Part shown: piece after piece, positions 1 to 9,594 of the stretch
Layout: each line of letters opens with the position of its first letter
How positions within the stretch are numbered: position 1 is the stretch's first letter
From: Massilia sp. W12
Lineage (GTDB): Bacteria; Pseudomonadota; Gammaproteobacteria; Burkholderiales; Burkholderiaceae_D
Length of the DNA: 64,000 bases
NCBI RefSeq assembly: GCF_037300705.1
Contig: NZ_CP147776.1
Coordinates: 3,286,001-3,350,000, forward strand
Direction: 5' to 3'
The notes under the pieces: generated by a model
Databases searched by the model: none
Seen by the model: only the letters and a program-made list of their open reading frames with translations
Told to the model about the DNA's origin: nothing
Translations under genes and position numbers: made by a program

Positions 1-890
1 ACGCACACATCGGCGGTGTTGAGCATATCGAGCAACACCTCATCCGGCGCACGCCCGGTGAAAGTGACATGATCGGCGATACCGAGATCTTTCGCCATCT
101 GCTTCATTTGCTCCAGCGATGTGCCGCCGCCGACCAGGCCGAAATGCACATCTTTGCGTCCCATATCGTGAATCAAATGGCGCGCGCATTGCAACAGCAG
201 ATCAATCCCCTCTTGCGCGCCCATCACGCCGACATAGCCGACCAGATATTGCTTGCCGCATTTGAGTTCAGGCTTGGGCGGCACAATCCGCAGGCGGTCG
301 AGTTTGGGGCCGCTGCGCACCACATACACCTTGGCCGGATCCATGCCGCCGCGTTCAATCGCAATTTTTTTATACGATTCATTGGTGGCGATCGAGACAT
401 CCGAGGTTTTAAAGCTCCAGCGCTCCAGCACGATCATCAATTTGTAGAAGAAATCGCGGCGGTTGAATTTGGCTTCGTACAACTCCGGATTGATGTCGTG
501 ATGATCGAACACAAAGCGCTTGCCGAACAGCTTGAAAAAGCCGCCCACCAAAAACAGCAGATCCGGCGGATTGCAGGCATGGATCACATCAAAGCCATGC
601 TTGAACAAGACTTTGAAAGCCAGCCGGAAGCTGTGGAACAGCGCCATCGAGTATTCGATGGCATAGCCCTTGGCGCCTTCCGCTTCCAGCGGCAAAGCGT
701 AGCGGTAGATATGAATGCCGTCGATTTCCTCGTAGCGCTTTTCATAGCCTTTACCGGTCGGGCAGATGATGCTGACCTGGTAGCCATTCGCGTGCAGGGT
801 GGTGGCTTCCTGCCACACGCGCCGGTCAAACGGCGATGGCAGGTTTTCCACCAGGATCAAAACGCGGCGCGGCTTACCAGCAGATGCCAT
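1..890 (-). CDS. GT4-family glycosyltransferase, C-terminus beyond window
   Basis: Last visible gene of the exopolysaccharide locus, cut by the left window edge, so only about 296 N-terminal residues are seen. It begins MASAGKPRRVLILVENLPSP and carries the pattern of family 4 retaining glycosyltransferases: an N-terminal Rossmann lobe with FDRRVWQEA, the DVIHACNPPD stretch, FDHHDINPEL, and the start of the C-terminal lobe (YLVGYVGVMGAQEGID). The EX7E motif would lie past the edge. The start ATG at 890 overlaps the end of the algD-like gene by 17 bases, suggesting translational coupling. Expected role: addition of a sugar to the lipid-linked repeat unit on the cytoplasmic face. Donor and linkage cannot be told from sequence. 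Confidence 0.88.
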   Translation of the reverse strand, partial: MASAGKPRRVLILVENLPSPFDRRVWQEATTLHANGYQVSIICPTGKGYEKRYEEIDGIHIYRYALPLEAEGAKGYAIEYSMALFHSFRLAFKVLFKHGFDVIHACNPPDLLFLVGGFFKLFGKRFVFDHHDINPELYEAKFNRRDFFYKLMIVLERWSFKTSDVSIATNESYKKIAIERGGMDPAKVYVVRSGPKLDRLRIVPPKPELKCGKQYLVGYVGVMGAQEGIDLLLQCARHLIHDMGRKDVHFGLVGGGTSLEQMKQMAKDLGIADHVTFTGRAPDEVLLDMLNTADVC

Positions 891-2184
891 CGTACTGTCC
901 CCCGCTTTGTTGTTTGGAAATGCGCACCAGATCCACCAATTGCTGACCTTCGCGCAGGCGGGTCGGCACGGCCTTGAATTCTTCCGCGCCATTGCCGATC
1001 ACCACGGTGTCGGCGAATTCCAGCACTTCATCAATCGAATTCACCATCAATTTGGAGATGTGCGGAATGTGGTTCAGGATGTAATCCTGATTCGCGCCGG
1101 TGAGTGCGGCCAGATTCACGTTTTTATCATACAGCTTGAGCTGATAACCCTTGCCCAGCAGATATTCAATCACATCGACCAAGGGCGATTCGCGCAAATC
1201 GTCAGTGCCGGCTTTAAACGAAAAGCCCAGGATGCCGACTTTTTTATGGCCCTTGTCAGCGATCATCTTGATGCCTTTTTCAACCTGGCGCTGGTTGGAC
1301 GGCAGAATCGAGTTCAGCAGCGGCAAATCAAGATCCAGGCTGCGCGCTTTATACGTCAGGGCGCGCACGTCTTTCGGCAGGCAGGAGCCGCCGAAGGCAA
1401 AGCCGGGTTTCATGTAATACGGGGACAGATTGAGTTTGGTGTCCTGGCAGAAAATCTCCATCACTTTATGGCCGTCGATGCCGAGCGATTTGCAGATATT
1501 GCCGATTTCATTGGCGAACGCCACTTTCACCGCATGCCAGGTGTTGTCGGTGTATTTCACCATTTCTGCGGTTTCAACATCGGTGCGCACCAGCGGCGCC
1601 TGCATTTTTTCATACAGGCCGACCAGCATTTCACCGGCGCGCGCATCGGTTTCGCCGATCACCGTCTTGGGCGGATTGTAGTAGTCATACACCGCCGTGC
1701 CTTCGCGCAGGAATTCAGGATTGTTGCAGACGCCGAAATCGACCCCGGCGACTTTGCCGGATGCTTCTTCAAGCACCGGAATCACCACGCTGCGCATGGA
1801 GCCTGGCAGCATGGTGCTGCGCGCCACCACCACATGGAAATCAGATTTTTCGCGCATCGCAGCGCCGATTTCCTGACACACTTTGCGCACATGGCTGAGA
1901 TCAAGATTGCCATTGAGCTGGCTGGGGGTGCCAACGCAAATCAGCGAGATGTCGGTGGACAATACCGCGTCGCGCACATCAATGGTTGCGCGCAGATGGC
2001 CGGATTTGACAGTGGCGGCGATCATTTCGCCAATGTCTTTTTCAATAATAGGGGTAATCCCCTGGTTGATCAGATCGACCTTGGTGCGGTTCGGGTCAAC
2101 CCCGACCACATTATGTCCGTCACTGGCCAGACAACCTGCCGAAACGGCGCCAACATAACCCAGGCCAAAAATACTGATTTTCAT
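874..2184 (-). CDS. algD: GDP-mannose 6-dehydrogenase (AlgD type)
   Basis: 436 residues, the length of Pseudomonas AlgD, and very like it from end to end. GLGYVG at 7-12 is the NAD Rossmann fingerprint, GFAFGGSCLPKD places the catalytic cysteine at residue 268 as in AlgD, and the C-terminus reads GICW as in AlgD. It oxidises GDP-mannose to GDP-mannuronate in the cytoplasm. UDP-glucose dehydrogenases share the fold, but the AlgD-like ends and length favour GDP-mannose. AGAGG lies upstream of the ATG. The gene is followed by an overlapping glycosyltransferase and preceded by a 245-base gap after the heparinase-like gene. Its presence predicts a mannuronic-acid-type residue in the polymer; this is inference. 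Confidence 0.85.
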   Translation of the reverse strand: MKISIFGLGYVGAVSAGCLASDGHNVVGVDPNRTKVDLINQGITPIIEKDIGEMIAATVKSGHLRATIDVRDAVLSTDISLICVGTPSQLNGNLDLSHVRKVCQEIGAAMREKSDFHVVVARSTMLPGSMRSVVIPVLEEASGKVAGVDFGVCNNPEFLREGTAVYDYYNPPKTVIGETDARAGEMLVGLYEKMQAPLVRTDVETAEMVKYTDNTWHAVKVAFANEIGNICKSLGIDGHKVMEIFCQDTKLNLSPYYMKPGFAFGGSCLPKDVRALTYKARSLDLDLPLLNSILPSNQRQVEKGIKMIADKGHKKVGILGFSFKAGTDDLRESPLVDVIEYLLGKGYQLKLYDKNVNLAALTGANQDYILNHIPHISKLMVNSIDEVLEFADTVVIGNGAEEFKAVPTRLREGQQLVDLVRISKQQSGGQYDGICW

Positions 2185-2263
2185 GGATTCACCTCTTGTC
2201 GGGAATTAATAGATGCAGCGATGCTGCAATAAGGAGTGTGAGAACTCAGCCGAAACTACTGCC

Positions 2264-2280
2264 GGCCCCGCTGCGGGGCC
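2264..2280. other. GC-rich hairpin between heparinase-like gene and algD
   Basis: GGCCCCG and CGGGGCC flank a three-base CTG loop in the 245-base gap between the heparinase-like gene and algD. On the minus strand, the direction of transcription, no convincing T-run follows, so it is not a canonical terminator; it could attenuate transcription or stabilise the upstream message. A similar hairpin (CGCCGGC/GCCGGCG, 5573-5589) sits in the gap between the glycoside hydrolase and the glycosyltransferase. Nothing else is recognised in the 2185-2429 gap. Confidence 0.35.
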
Positions 2281-2429
2281 GTGCATGCTTGCGTGCGAGG
2301 CGAAAACTGCGCTGCATTCAGGCACGGAAACAAGCTGCGTCCGCATATTGTCAAACTGGAAATATAGCATGTTTCACCCTGTGCCGTCTGCGAAATAAAC
2401 CTTTGCTCACATCTTGTGCGCTGGCCGCC

Positions 2430-4439
2430 TCACTGCGCGCCGGCCTCGCCTTCGATTTCAATGCGTATCATGGTGGTGCGTTTTAAGCAGCCCCGGAATT
2501 TTTCCTGCCAATACACAGTGGGACAGGGTTGCTTTTCATCAAAATGGCGCGAGATCCAACCCAGCTCCGGGTCTTCGCTGCCGTTGCGCAATTCCGGCAG
2601 GCCGACATGTCCCGCGTCTTCCTGCGTCATATACAGCTTGACTGCGCCGGATTGAATCAGCACATGATCGCCCTCGACCGTAACCTGGCAGGAATCATCG
2701 AAATGCCAGAAGAATTCCGCGCTGTGATCTTCGTCAGAGTCCAACACGTCTTCGACTAAAATCATGCGCCGCCGTTTGTCCCAGGCGATGGTGCGGCGGT
2801 GCAAGACCGGGTCATCCAAACGCATATAGCCGTCATGCTCGGCCACCAGGCGGTCGAAATTGACATTCGTGTCAAAGCTTTCCGCTTCACAAGTGGCTTT
2901 TTTGAGCCACATGAAATTGCCGCCGGATTCGGATTGATCCACCCCGTCCACCCGCACCGTGTTATGGGCTGACGTGCCACGGAAATAATCACGCCATTTG
3001 CGCTCGGTATGGTAGGCATAGGTGCCGGGATCGATCAGGATAGGCCGCCCGGCCACCGACAGGGTGAACGACAAGGCATCGGCATGGCCATGCGCGGCAA
3101 TCGAGAGATAACCCAGGGGGCCGGCGTCAGCCACAATCTTGACTTCACGCGGCGTATCGAAATCGCTGCCCAAAATGTAATAGCCGCCTTTGGGGAATTC
3201 GCGTTTTTGCGGAAATTCGAGCGGATTCGGATTGCCCAGCGCTTCATATTCCTGCGCGCCGCCATCGCCTAACAGCCAGCGGCTCTTGTCTTCAAAGCCG
3301 GCGGATTTGGCTTTAAAGTCAGCGCGTTTGAACAGCACCGCGCCGGTCGCCAGCAAGGAACGGAAGGCGTCGAAATTGTTTTGCCGCGAAAAACGCACCA
3401 TCAGCGCGTCATCCGAGTCGCCAATCATCGGCACATGTCCCTCGACATCCATAATCGCTTCGACAAATTCGAGCATGGCCTCCAGGCGGCGCCAGTAGGC
3501 ATTGGAAAATTCGACCCCATTGGCGCGCCCGAACAAGCCGTTTAACAAGAGCATGTCGGCGACTTCATGGTGATACCAGATGCCCTGCTCCAGATTCACG
3601 CCGTCATCCGCATTTTGCAACAGCGCCTGCACTTCCAAGCCTTCTTTGGCCAGCTTGCTCCATTTTGCGCTGTCTTCCCAGCATGGCCAGGTGGTGGCGC
3701 CGATGAACAGTCCCATGTATTCGCCCAGCAAATGATTGTTTGCCGAAGAATGCAAGGAGAAATGGCTGGCGATGAAATGGCAATGCTGGTAAATCGAATT
3801 CAGCCAGCGCTGTTTGATGAGCGCGCCTTCGCCGGCAAACAGCGGCGATTTGTCCGCCCCCAGCAAATGCCAGGCCACCGCCCAGTTCGACAGGCGCACC
3901 GCGTTTTCCAGCGAACTCGACCAGCCCAGTCCCTTCGGATAGGGACACTGTTCAAACCAGGAGGAAAGCAGATCGAGGCAGCCCTGGCCGTATTTCGCAT
4001 CGTGCGATAAATACCAGGCTTGCGCCAGCGTCACCAATTCGTAATGGCGGTTCGGCTCCCACAGATATTTAATATTGCCGACCAGGCTTTCATCGCGGTA
4101 ATCGATGGTTTTGCCAAAGCTCAGCGGCGCGCGGATGCCGGTTTTCGGATCGCGATTCCAATCCGGCGGAAAGCCCAGTTCGATATCGTGCAGCGCGAAC
4201 ACATCAAAGCGCCCGGCCAGAATGCGGTCGGCGGCGGCCAGATAGGGCGCGGCGTCAAAGCTTTGCGGCAATTCCGGCAGCCAGGCGCGGCCATAGGCGG
4301 GATGCGGATGCGGCGGCTCGGTGGCCAGATACCAGCCCTGCTCTTCCAGCCGGGTATGTACTGCGTTCATCACACGCCAGGTGATTTCGCCCGGCCCCAT
4401 GGTGCGCAAGCGATTGATTTTCCAGGCAAGAGAAGTCAT
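2430..4439 (-). CDS. Heparinase II/III (alginate-lyase-like) family protein
   Basis: 669 residues from the ATG at 4439, chosen because ATGA overlaps the stop of the upstream glycosyltransferase; a longer frame upstream has no support. The N-terminal part (MTSLAWKINRLRTMGPGEI and an alpha-helical toroid of aromatic-rich helices, for example YLSHDAKYGQGCLDLLSSW and HSSANNHLLGEYMGLF) is followed by the beta-rich heparinase II/III domain with AAHGHADALSF, LIDPGTYAYH and RGTSAHNTVRVDG. The family contains uronic-acid polysaccharide lyases and EPS-locus members that trim or remodel the polymer. No clear signal peptide is seen. Lying beside an AlgD-type enzyme, it may act on a uronate-containing polymer. 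Substrate unknown. Confidence 0.85.
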   Translation of the reverse strand: MTSLAWKINRLRTMGPGEITWRVMNAVHTRLEEQGWYLATEPPHPHPAYGRAWLPELPQSFDAAPYLAAADRILAGRFDVFALHDIELGFPPDWNRDPKTGIRAPLSFGKTIDYRDESLVGNIKYLWEPNRHYELVTLAQAWYLSHDAKYGQGCLDLLSSWFEQCPYPKGLGWSSSLENAVRLSNWAVAWHLLGADKSPLFAGEGALIKQRWLNSIYQHCHFIASHFSLHSSANNHLLGEYMGLFIGATTWPCWEDSAKWSKLAKEGLEVQALLQNADDGVNLEQGIWYHHEVADMLLLNGLFGRANGVEFSNAYWRRLEAMLEFVEAIMDVEGHVPMIGDSDDALMVRFSRQNNFDAFRSLLATGAVLFKRADFKAKSAGFEDKSRWLLGDGGAQEYEALGNPNPLEFPQKREFPKGGYYILGSDFDTPREVKIVADAGPLGYLSIAAHGHADALSFTLSVAGRPILIDPGTYAYHTERKWRDYFRGTSAHNTVRVDGVDQSESGGNFMWLKKATCEAESFDTNVNFDRLVAEHDGYMRLDDPVLHRRTIAWDKRRRMILVEDVLDSDEDHSAEFFWHFDDSCQVTVEGDHVLIQSGAVKLYMTQEDAGHVGLPELRNGSEDPELGWISRHFDEKQPCPTVYWQEKFRGCLKRTTMIRIEIEGEAGAQ

Positions 4440-5503
4440 GGACGTACTCCAAGTTCGTAATAAATGCGTTCCACCTGCGGCAAAATCTGTTCCGTGGCGA
4501 ACACATCGCATATGCGTTGATGCGCAGCCTGCCCCATTTGTTCGCGCAGCTTAGCATCCGCCAGCAGACGGTGCAAAGCTTGCTGCAAAGGGGCGACTTG
4601 GCGCGGCGGCACTAAAAACCCCTGTTGTTGATCTGTCACTGCTTCCGGAATCCCGCCCACCGTGCTGGCGACAATCGGCAAACCGCTGGCCATCGCTTCC
4701 AGCACGCTCATCGGCAAGCCTTCAAAATACGAAGGCAGCGCGAAAATCGCCGCCTGATCCAGCAGCTTTTGCTTGTCGGCGCCGACAATCCAGCCCGGCA
4801 GTTTGAGACGGTCGGCAATCCCCAATTCCGCCGCCAGGGCGCGCGCGGCGTCGTGGTCGCCATCGCCGCCCATCACCAATTCCAGCTGCGGGAATTCTTT
4901 CGCCAGTTCAGCGCAGGCGCGCATCAATTCGACGCTCCCCTTGGGCGGGCCGACCCGTCCCAAAAACAGAATCTGTTGCGGCTTGCGGCTGGCGAAAGGC
5001 ACTTGCGGCGGCACCTGCACCGGATTGTAGAGGGCGTAAATACGCGGGTTGTTGGTGATCGTTTTGGCCCAGCCCAGCCAGGTGTTGGAGAGCACAATCA
5101 CCGCCGCCGCATGGTCATACACATAGCGGATCAAGGCCTTGCCGCGCGCGCCGCAATCCTTGTCATAAAATTCGGCGAAGCGCCCGCCATGCAAATGCAC
5201 CACCAGCGGCACGCGCAGCCAGATTGCCGGCAACATAAAAAACAGCTTGCGCCAAAAACTCGGGCCGGACGACAGGTGCACATGCGCCAGGGCGACGCGA
5301 AAGGTCAGTAATTGCCACATAAAGCCAAGCCAGGCGCGTGCAAAATAACTGATCTTGCGCCACTTCGAGCCATCCCGATGCGTCTCCAGATACAACACAC
5401 CCCAGCGCGACAAAAGCCCGGCGGCGCGCCAGACTTTGACCACAGAGGAAATCCCGCCCAGCGTTTCAAAGCTGGTGCCCAACATCACGATTCTTTTTTT
5501 CAT
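4436..5503 (-). CDS. GT4-family glycosyltransferase
   Basis: 355 residues beginning MKKRIVMLGTSFETLGGISS, chosen because GGAG lies eight bases upstream of the ATG at 5503; a longer open frame upstream is compositionally odd. It shows the two-Rossmann GT-B pattern: the GGISSVV loop near residues 15-22, a basic patch in the N lobe, LFLGRVGPPKGS at about 179-190, and the EX7E motif (E261 and E269 in FEGLPMSVLEA). This predicts a retaining nucleotide-sugar transferase that builds the repeat unit. It ends in an ATGA overlap with the heparinase-like gene, so the two are probably translated together. Donor sugar unknown. Confidence 0.9.
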   Translation of the reverse strand: MKKRIVMLGTSFETLGGISSVVKVWRAAGLLSRWGVLYLETHRDGSKWRKISYFARAWLGFMWQLLTFRVALAHVHLSSGPSFWRKLFFMLPAIWLRVPLVVHLHGGRFAEFYDKDCGARGKALIRYVYDHAAAVIVLSNTWLGWAKTITNNPRIYALYNPVQVPPQVPFASRKPQQILFLGRVGPPKGSVELMRACAELAKEFPQLELVMGGDGDHDAARALAAELGIADRLKLPGWIVGADKQKLLDQAAIFALPSYFEGLPMSVLEAMASGLPIVASTVGGIPEAVTDQQQGFLVPPRQVAPLQQALHRLLADAKLREQMGQAAHQRICDVFATEQILPQVERIYYELGVRP

Positions 5504-5618
5504 GCAAACTCCAAATTGCTTCCGCAGGATGCGAAAGCGCACGCATGCCCGTTTGCGGCAGACGGCGGCAGGCGCCGGCTGCGCCGGCGATTGTCCCGCT
5601 GTGTGCACGCTGCAGGCT

Positions 5619-7829
5619 TCAATTGCGTGTCACGAGAAAATAAAAGCCGGGACCGGATGACAGTTTAGCCATGTCCAGATCGACAAGCCAGCCACTTGCG
5701 GTTTCTTGCACCGGCAACATATCAGTTAGCTCACCATTTTGGCGCATCGCCTGCACTTGCAAACGTCCGTTTTTGCCGCCGATTTCAAGGCGCGCGGCGA
5801 TTGGTTTGATACGCGCCGGCAAGCTGCCCAGGCGCACCAGCTCCTGTCGTTTGGCCGAGGTAAACCGCATGCCGGTATTGAGCGCATCGGTGGCCACAAT
5901 CAACAACATTTTTTTCGATTTATCCAGATTGGCCGCATCCAGCGCGGATAAGCTGACCAGGGCCGGCGCGTCGCTGCTCTTGATCTGCAATGTCCCCAAG
6001 GACAGCCCTTTGCCGACATCTTCAAATAAGGCGGCCTCGGTTTTCGGGGTGCGGATCTCAAATTGACGCTGTTTCATCTTGGCCAGCAATTGCCCGGTGC
6101 TGCTTTGAAACACGCCGGCGGCGGCCTGGGTGCGGTTGTCCGGCGCGCTTTGTTTGGCCAGTTTGTCAAACTCATCCTGCTCGCCGCCGATACCGATTTT
6201 AGCCAGCAATTGATCGACCTTGCGCCCGACCTTGGATTCTGCATTCACACTGAGCTTGGCCAGCGCTGCCGGATGCGGTTTGCTGCCATCGTCGCCCAAG
6301 CGGGTTTGCGTGCGCATGACCAGGGCATTGCGTTCGACTTCACGCCCGATGCCCCAATAGCGCGCCGAAGATTCTTCCTTGCCGCCGGGCAAGGTGATTT
6401 CCGCCACGGCGCTGGCGGCCTTGATATCGCCGCGCCGGTATAACAAGGCGGCCAGGGTTTCACCCGCGCGCAAGACCGGGTCGAGTCCGACCGCGTATGG
6501 ATGAATCGATTGCTTCCAGCCTTTGCTGTGGGCATAGGTGAGGTCAACCGCTGTGCTGGCGTGCTGGCACACCGCGTCCCAGTTTTGCATGGCGGCGTAA
6601 CTCGGCACCAGAATCGCTTCGCGCCGCCATTCATTCCAAAACGGCTGGCCGTATTCTGAAATGGTGTAAGCGCGCCCGGCCAGACGGTTTACCGCCAGGG
6701 TGGTGATGTGCTGCAGGTTTTTATCAAACGCGCTGTCATTGTGCATTTTCGCGCCCGGCTCTTTGCCGAATGCCTCGTCATGATAAATATGCATATCGGC
6801 CCAGTTGAACAGTGCGCGCGAACGCATATTCAGGCTGGTCGGGTTGTTGTTGAACGAGGTCAGCGGGCCTTTGTAGCCGAGTTTGCGCAGATGCGCTTGC
6901 ATCCATTGCGCGGTATTGCTGTGCAACTCCAAAAAGAAGGCCAGCACATCATCCATCTGCGGCGAGCGTTCGCTGTGGCTGGGCAATTTCAAACCACCCT
7001 GCTCTAATACGGCGGGCGATTGCTTCCAGACTTTTTCAAAATCGGCCCCTTTGGGATAGCGTTTTTTCAGCCACTGCTGCAGATGCGGCATCAGCTCATC
7101 CGGCACTTTGCGCCGCACATGGCTTAAGAATTGCAAGCCGCCCTCGTTCACTAAAATCATGCCGAACAGGGCTTCATCGGCCAGAATGCTTTTGCCGGTA
7201 TGCGGATTGACGCGGGCGAACAGTTTTTCGACCTGATCGCGCCAATGCTGCTGCGCCGCCGGATCGTAGTACAGACGCACCAGCAGATTATGCTTTTTCA
7301 CCCAGCGGTGCGGGAACACGCCGCCGAGCGAGCCGTTTTCAGAGGATTGCGCATCCAGCATCCAGTAAATGCCTTCGCGCTTGAGCGCGGCCAGGAAGTA
7401 ATGCAAACGCTCCAGTTGCTCGGCGTCATAATCAAAATCCTCGCCGCTGTTGTGCATCAAATTGGCTTCGATGTACATCAGGCGCACCAGATTGTAGCCG
7501 GCGCGCTTTAATTGGGCCGCATAGCGCTCGGCCTGGGTTTTATCCGGGTAGCCGCCATACGGCATGCCAAACACCATCGGCGCGCACATAAAGCGCTGCT
7601 CGCGCGCGCCGATTTGAAAGCGTCCCTCCGGGCTGATCGACACCGCTTGCTTGACGCCGCCTTCCTGCTCTGGAAACTGAAGTGAAAAGTCGAGCGGACT
7701 GCCGGCTTTGATTTCCAGATTGACATCGCGCATGGTGAGCCAGCCATTGTCCAGCGCCACCCCGTCGCCGCCATACGCCGGCAGACTCAGCAGCGCAGCC
7801 GCGCTGACAGCCATCAGATTGCGTTTCAT
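5619..7829 (-). CDS. Exported glycoside hydrolase, clan GH-A (cellulase-like)
   Basis: 736 residues with a signal peptide (cleavage near residue 20, LPAYG) and GAGG upstream of the ATG. The TIM-barrel signature of clan A glycosidases is visible: the acid/base glutamate in ILVNEGG (E229) and the nucleophile candidate in TISEYGQP (E392), with aromatic residues around. The region after about residue 540 has no recognised domain and looks partly beta-rich. It lies inside the exopolysaccharide operon, between the hexapeptide transferase and a glycosyltransferase, so a periplasmic role in cutting or editing the polymer during export is likely. The exact GH family and linkage specificity cannot be assigned by eye. 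Confidence 0.78.
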   Translation of the reverse strand: MKRNLMAVSAAALLSLPAYGGDGVALDNGWLTMRDVNLEIKAGSPLDFSLQFPEQEGGVKQAVSISPEGRFQIGAREQRFMCAPMVFGMPYGGYPDKTQAERYAAQLKRAGYNLVRLMYIEANLMHNSGEDFDYDAEQLERLHYFLAALKREGIYWMLDAQSSENGSLGGVFPHRWVKKHNLLVRLYYDPAAQQHWRDQVEKLFARVNPHTGKSILADEALFGMILVNEGGLQFLSHVRRKVPDELMPHLQQWLKKRYPKGADFEKVWKQSPAVLEQGGLKLPSHSERSPQMDDVLAFFLELHSNTAQWMQAHLRKLGYKGPLTSFNNNPTSLNMRSRALFNWADMHIYHDEAFGKEPGAKMHNDSAFDKNLQHITTLAVNRLAGRAYTISEYGQPFWNEWRREAILVPSYAAMQNWDAVCQHASTAVDLTYAHSKGWKQSIHPYAVGLDPVLRAGETLAALLYRRGDIKAASAVAEITLPGGKEESSARYWGIGREVERNALVMRTQTRLGDDGSKPHPAALAKLSVNAESKVGRKVDQLLAKIGIGGEQDEFDKLAKQSAPDNRTQAAAGVFQSSTGQLLAKMKQRQFEIRTPKTEAALFEDVGKGLSLGTLQIKSSDAPALVSLSALDAANLDKSKKMLLIVATDALNTGMRFTSAKRQELVRLGSLPARIKPIAARLEIGGKNGRLQVQAMRQNGELTDMLPVQETASGWLVDLDMAKLSSGPGFYFLVTRN

Positions 7830-7864
7830 ATGCGCCTCACTAAATTCTGCTGCTGCAAATCGGC

Positions 7865-8275
7865 TTAAACCGGCATCGGTTTGGCCGGCACCCCGGCCAC
7901 GCTGCTGCCGGCGGCCACATCTTTGACCACCACCGCGCCGGCGGCAACGGTGGCCCCGCGCCCGATGGTGACCGGGCCAAGCACACGGCAGCCGGCCCCC
8001 AGCAAAACGCCGGATTCAATCACCGGCACCTGTTTTTCGCCAGCGCGGCCGCCAATGATGACTTGCGGCCCGACATACACATCATCGCCCAAAACCGCTT
8101 GCGCATGCACCACCACGCCCAAACCTTGATAGGCGAAGGTGACATTGCGGCCGATTTTGGCCGTGGGCGGCAACACCACCGCAAATAAAATCCGGTTCAC
8201 GCCGTACAAAAGCTTGGGCAACAGCGGGATGCCCAAGCGGTGCAGCCAGGAATAAAAACGGAACAGTTTCAACAT
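7865..8275 (-). CDS. Left-handed beta-helix acyltransferase (serine acetyltransferase-like)
   Basis: 136 residues with imperfect hexapeptide repeats: AKIGRNVTFAYQGLGVVVHA, VLGDDVYVGPQVIIGG, ESGVLLGAGCRVLGPVTIGRGATVAAGAVVVKDV, ending AGVPAKPM, a common end of the CysE/LacA-type trimeric acyltransferases. GAGAGG lies upstream of the ATG. It is short compared with CysE, consistent with polysaccharide-locus O-acetyltransferases that use acetyl-CoA to decorate sugars. Neighbours are a glycosyltransferase upstream (74-base gap) and the glycoside hydrolase downstream (35-base gap). Likely role: O-acetylation of the repeat unit; the acceptor is unknown. Confidence 0.82.
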   Translation of the reverse strand: MLKLFRFYSWLHRLGIPLLPKLLYGVNRILFAVVLPPTAKIGRNVTFAYQGLGVVVHAQAVLGDDVYVGPQVIIGGRAGEKQVPVIESGVLLGAGCRVLGPVTIGRGATVAAGAVVVKDVAAGSSVAGVPAKPMPV

Positions 8276-8349
8276 ATTTTCCTCTCTTTGGCGGCTGGTG
8301 AATCAATTCAATCCCGATACGCAACCCGCAGGCAGCGGGGCGGCCCGGC

Positions 8350-9570
8350 TCAGTTGCGGCTCAATTGTTGATACGCCGCCGCCAGCTGACGCGCCAGCAC
8401 GGCATAGCTGCGCTGCGCTTGGACCCAGGCCGGGCCGTGTGCGGCGCGCGCGCGCGCGGCTTGCGGATCGTGCAAAATTTCCAGCATCGCCTGCGCCATC
8501 GCTTCGACGCTGCTGGCGCACAGCCAGCCGGCCTGGCTGCCTTGCAAGACCAAGACCTGGTCCGGGGTGTCATTGCCGACGCAAGGCATGGCCAGGGCCA
8601 AATATTCCAGCGGCTTGGTCGGGCTGGAAATGTCAAACAAATCGCCGCGCGGGATGTAGGAGACCGCCAAATCACAAGCGGCCAGCAAGGGCCAGGCTTG
8701 CGCCGCCGCCATCCAACCGGTGATGTGAACAGCCTCTTCCTGTCCCTGCTGTCGGGCGTAAGCGCGCAAATCATCCAAATCGGATGGCGTGGGCGAATCG
8801 CCGATCAAGAGCAGGCGGCAAGCTGGAACAGTGCGCCGCACCAGGGCCAGCATATCCACCACGCGCTCCATTTCGCGCGAGCGGTCAAGCGTGCCGAGGT
8901 AGCCGATCACCGGCAAACCCTGCCAACCGGGCAGGCGGGTTGGCGTAATCGCTGCGCCTTGCAGGCTTTCGCAATCCACCCCCATCGGAACCGGCGTCAT
9001 CTTTTCACGCGCCACGCCACGGCCAGCGATTAAATCGCGCATCGCCTCGCTTTGCACAAATACATGGTCGGCATTGGGCAAGACGAAGCGGTCGAGTAAA
9101 AACACTTCAATCAAGCCTTTCAGCAACACCAGGCGGTAACGCAAGCCGCCGCCTTTGGCGATTTCCGCACGGGCGCGCCCGATCCGTCCCTCGTTCATTA
9201 AAAACGACATCCAATAGGCAAAACGTATGCCTTTGATGCGCGCCAAAATCAGCGCCAGCGCGCCGATTCCCACCATATCGCGCACTTGCACCATGGCGTA
9301 CTGGCCGCGTTTGGCGCCTAAGATACTGCGCAGGCAGTGCCAGACATAGGCCGCTTCGCGCCACAATCTGCCACGCCCCTGTCCCGGCACGGTGACGGAG
9401 GCAAAACCCTGCTGTGTCACCTCGCCCTGGCCCTGGCGTCCGACCAGATCCGCGCGCACGCCTTCGCGCGGCAGATATTTGCCAAACAGCACCGCCACAT
9501 CCGCGCGGTAAGTCGGCATCGGTTCCGGCACAAAATACAATACCTTGATGTCTTGATTGCTTTGCTTCAT
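8350..9570 (-). CDS. GT4-like glycosyltransferase
   Basis: 406 residues starting MKQSNQDIKVLYFVPEP, with AGGAG in front of the ATG. GT-B features: N-terminal strand VLYFVPEPMPTYRADVAVLF, middle VIGYLGTLDRSREMERVVDMLALV, and the donor-binding region SPTKPLEYLALAMPCV in the C lobe, in place of a strict EX7E motif. It fits cytoplasmic or membrane-associated transferases of exopolysaccharide loci. The gap to the flippase upstream is 24 bases, so it belongs to the same operon. Sugar donor and acceptor are not predictable here. Confidence 0.85.
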   Translation of the reverse strand: MKQSNQDIKVLYFVPEPMPTYRADVAVLFGKYLPREGVRADLVGRQGQGEVTQQGFASVTVPGQGRGRLWREAAYVWHCLRSILGAKRGQYAMVQVRDMVGIGALALILARIKGIRFAYWMSFLMNEGRIGRARAEIAKGGGLRYRLVLLKGLIEVFLLDRFVLPNADHVFVQSEAMRDLIAGRGVAREKMTPVPMGVDCESLQGAAITPTRLPGWQGLPVIGYLGTLDRSREMERVVDMLALVRRTVPACRLLLIGDSPTPSDLDDLRAYARQQGQEEAVHITGWMAAAQAWPLLAACDLAVSYIPRGDLFDISSPTKPLEYLALAMPCVGNDTPDQVLVLQGSQAGWLCASSVEAMAQAMLEILHDPQAARARAAHGPAWVQAQRSYAVLARQLAAAYQQLSRN

Positions 9571-9594
9571 TTTTTTCTCCTTGACGGAGCCGCT

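Noticed and set aside
799-2232. A 477-codon open frame on the plus strand opposite algD
   Set aside because: It is the antisense of a well-supported AlgD-type gene, has no ribosome site and gives a low-complexity His/Phe/Ala protein. Similar antisense frames opposite epsB (19392-20288), epsL (20776-21669) and cysS (34581-35837) were dropped for the same reason.
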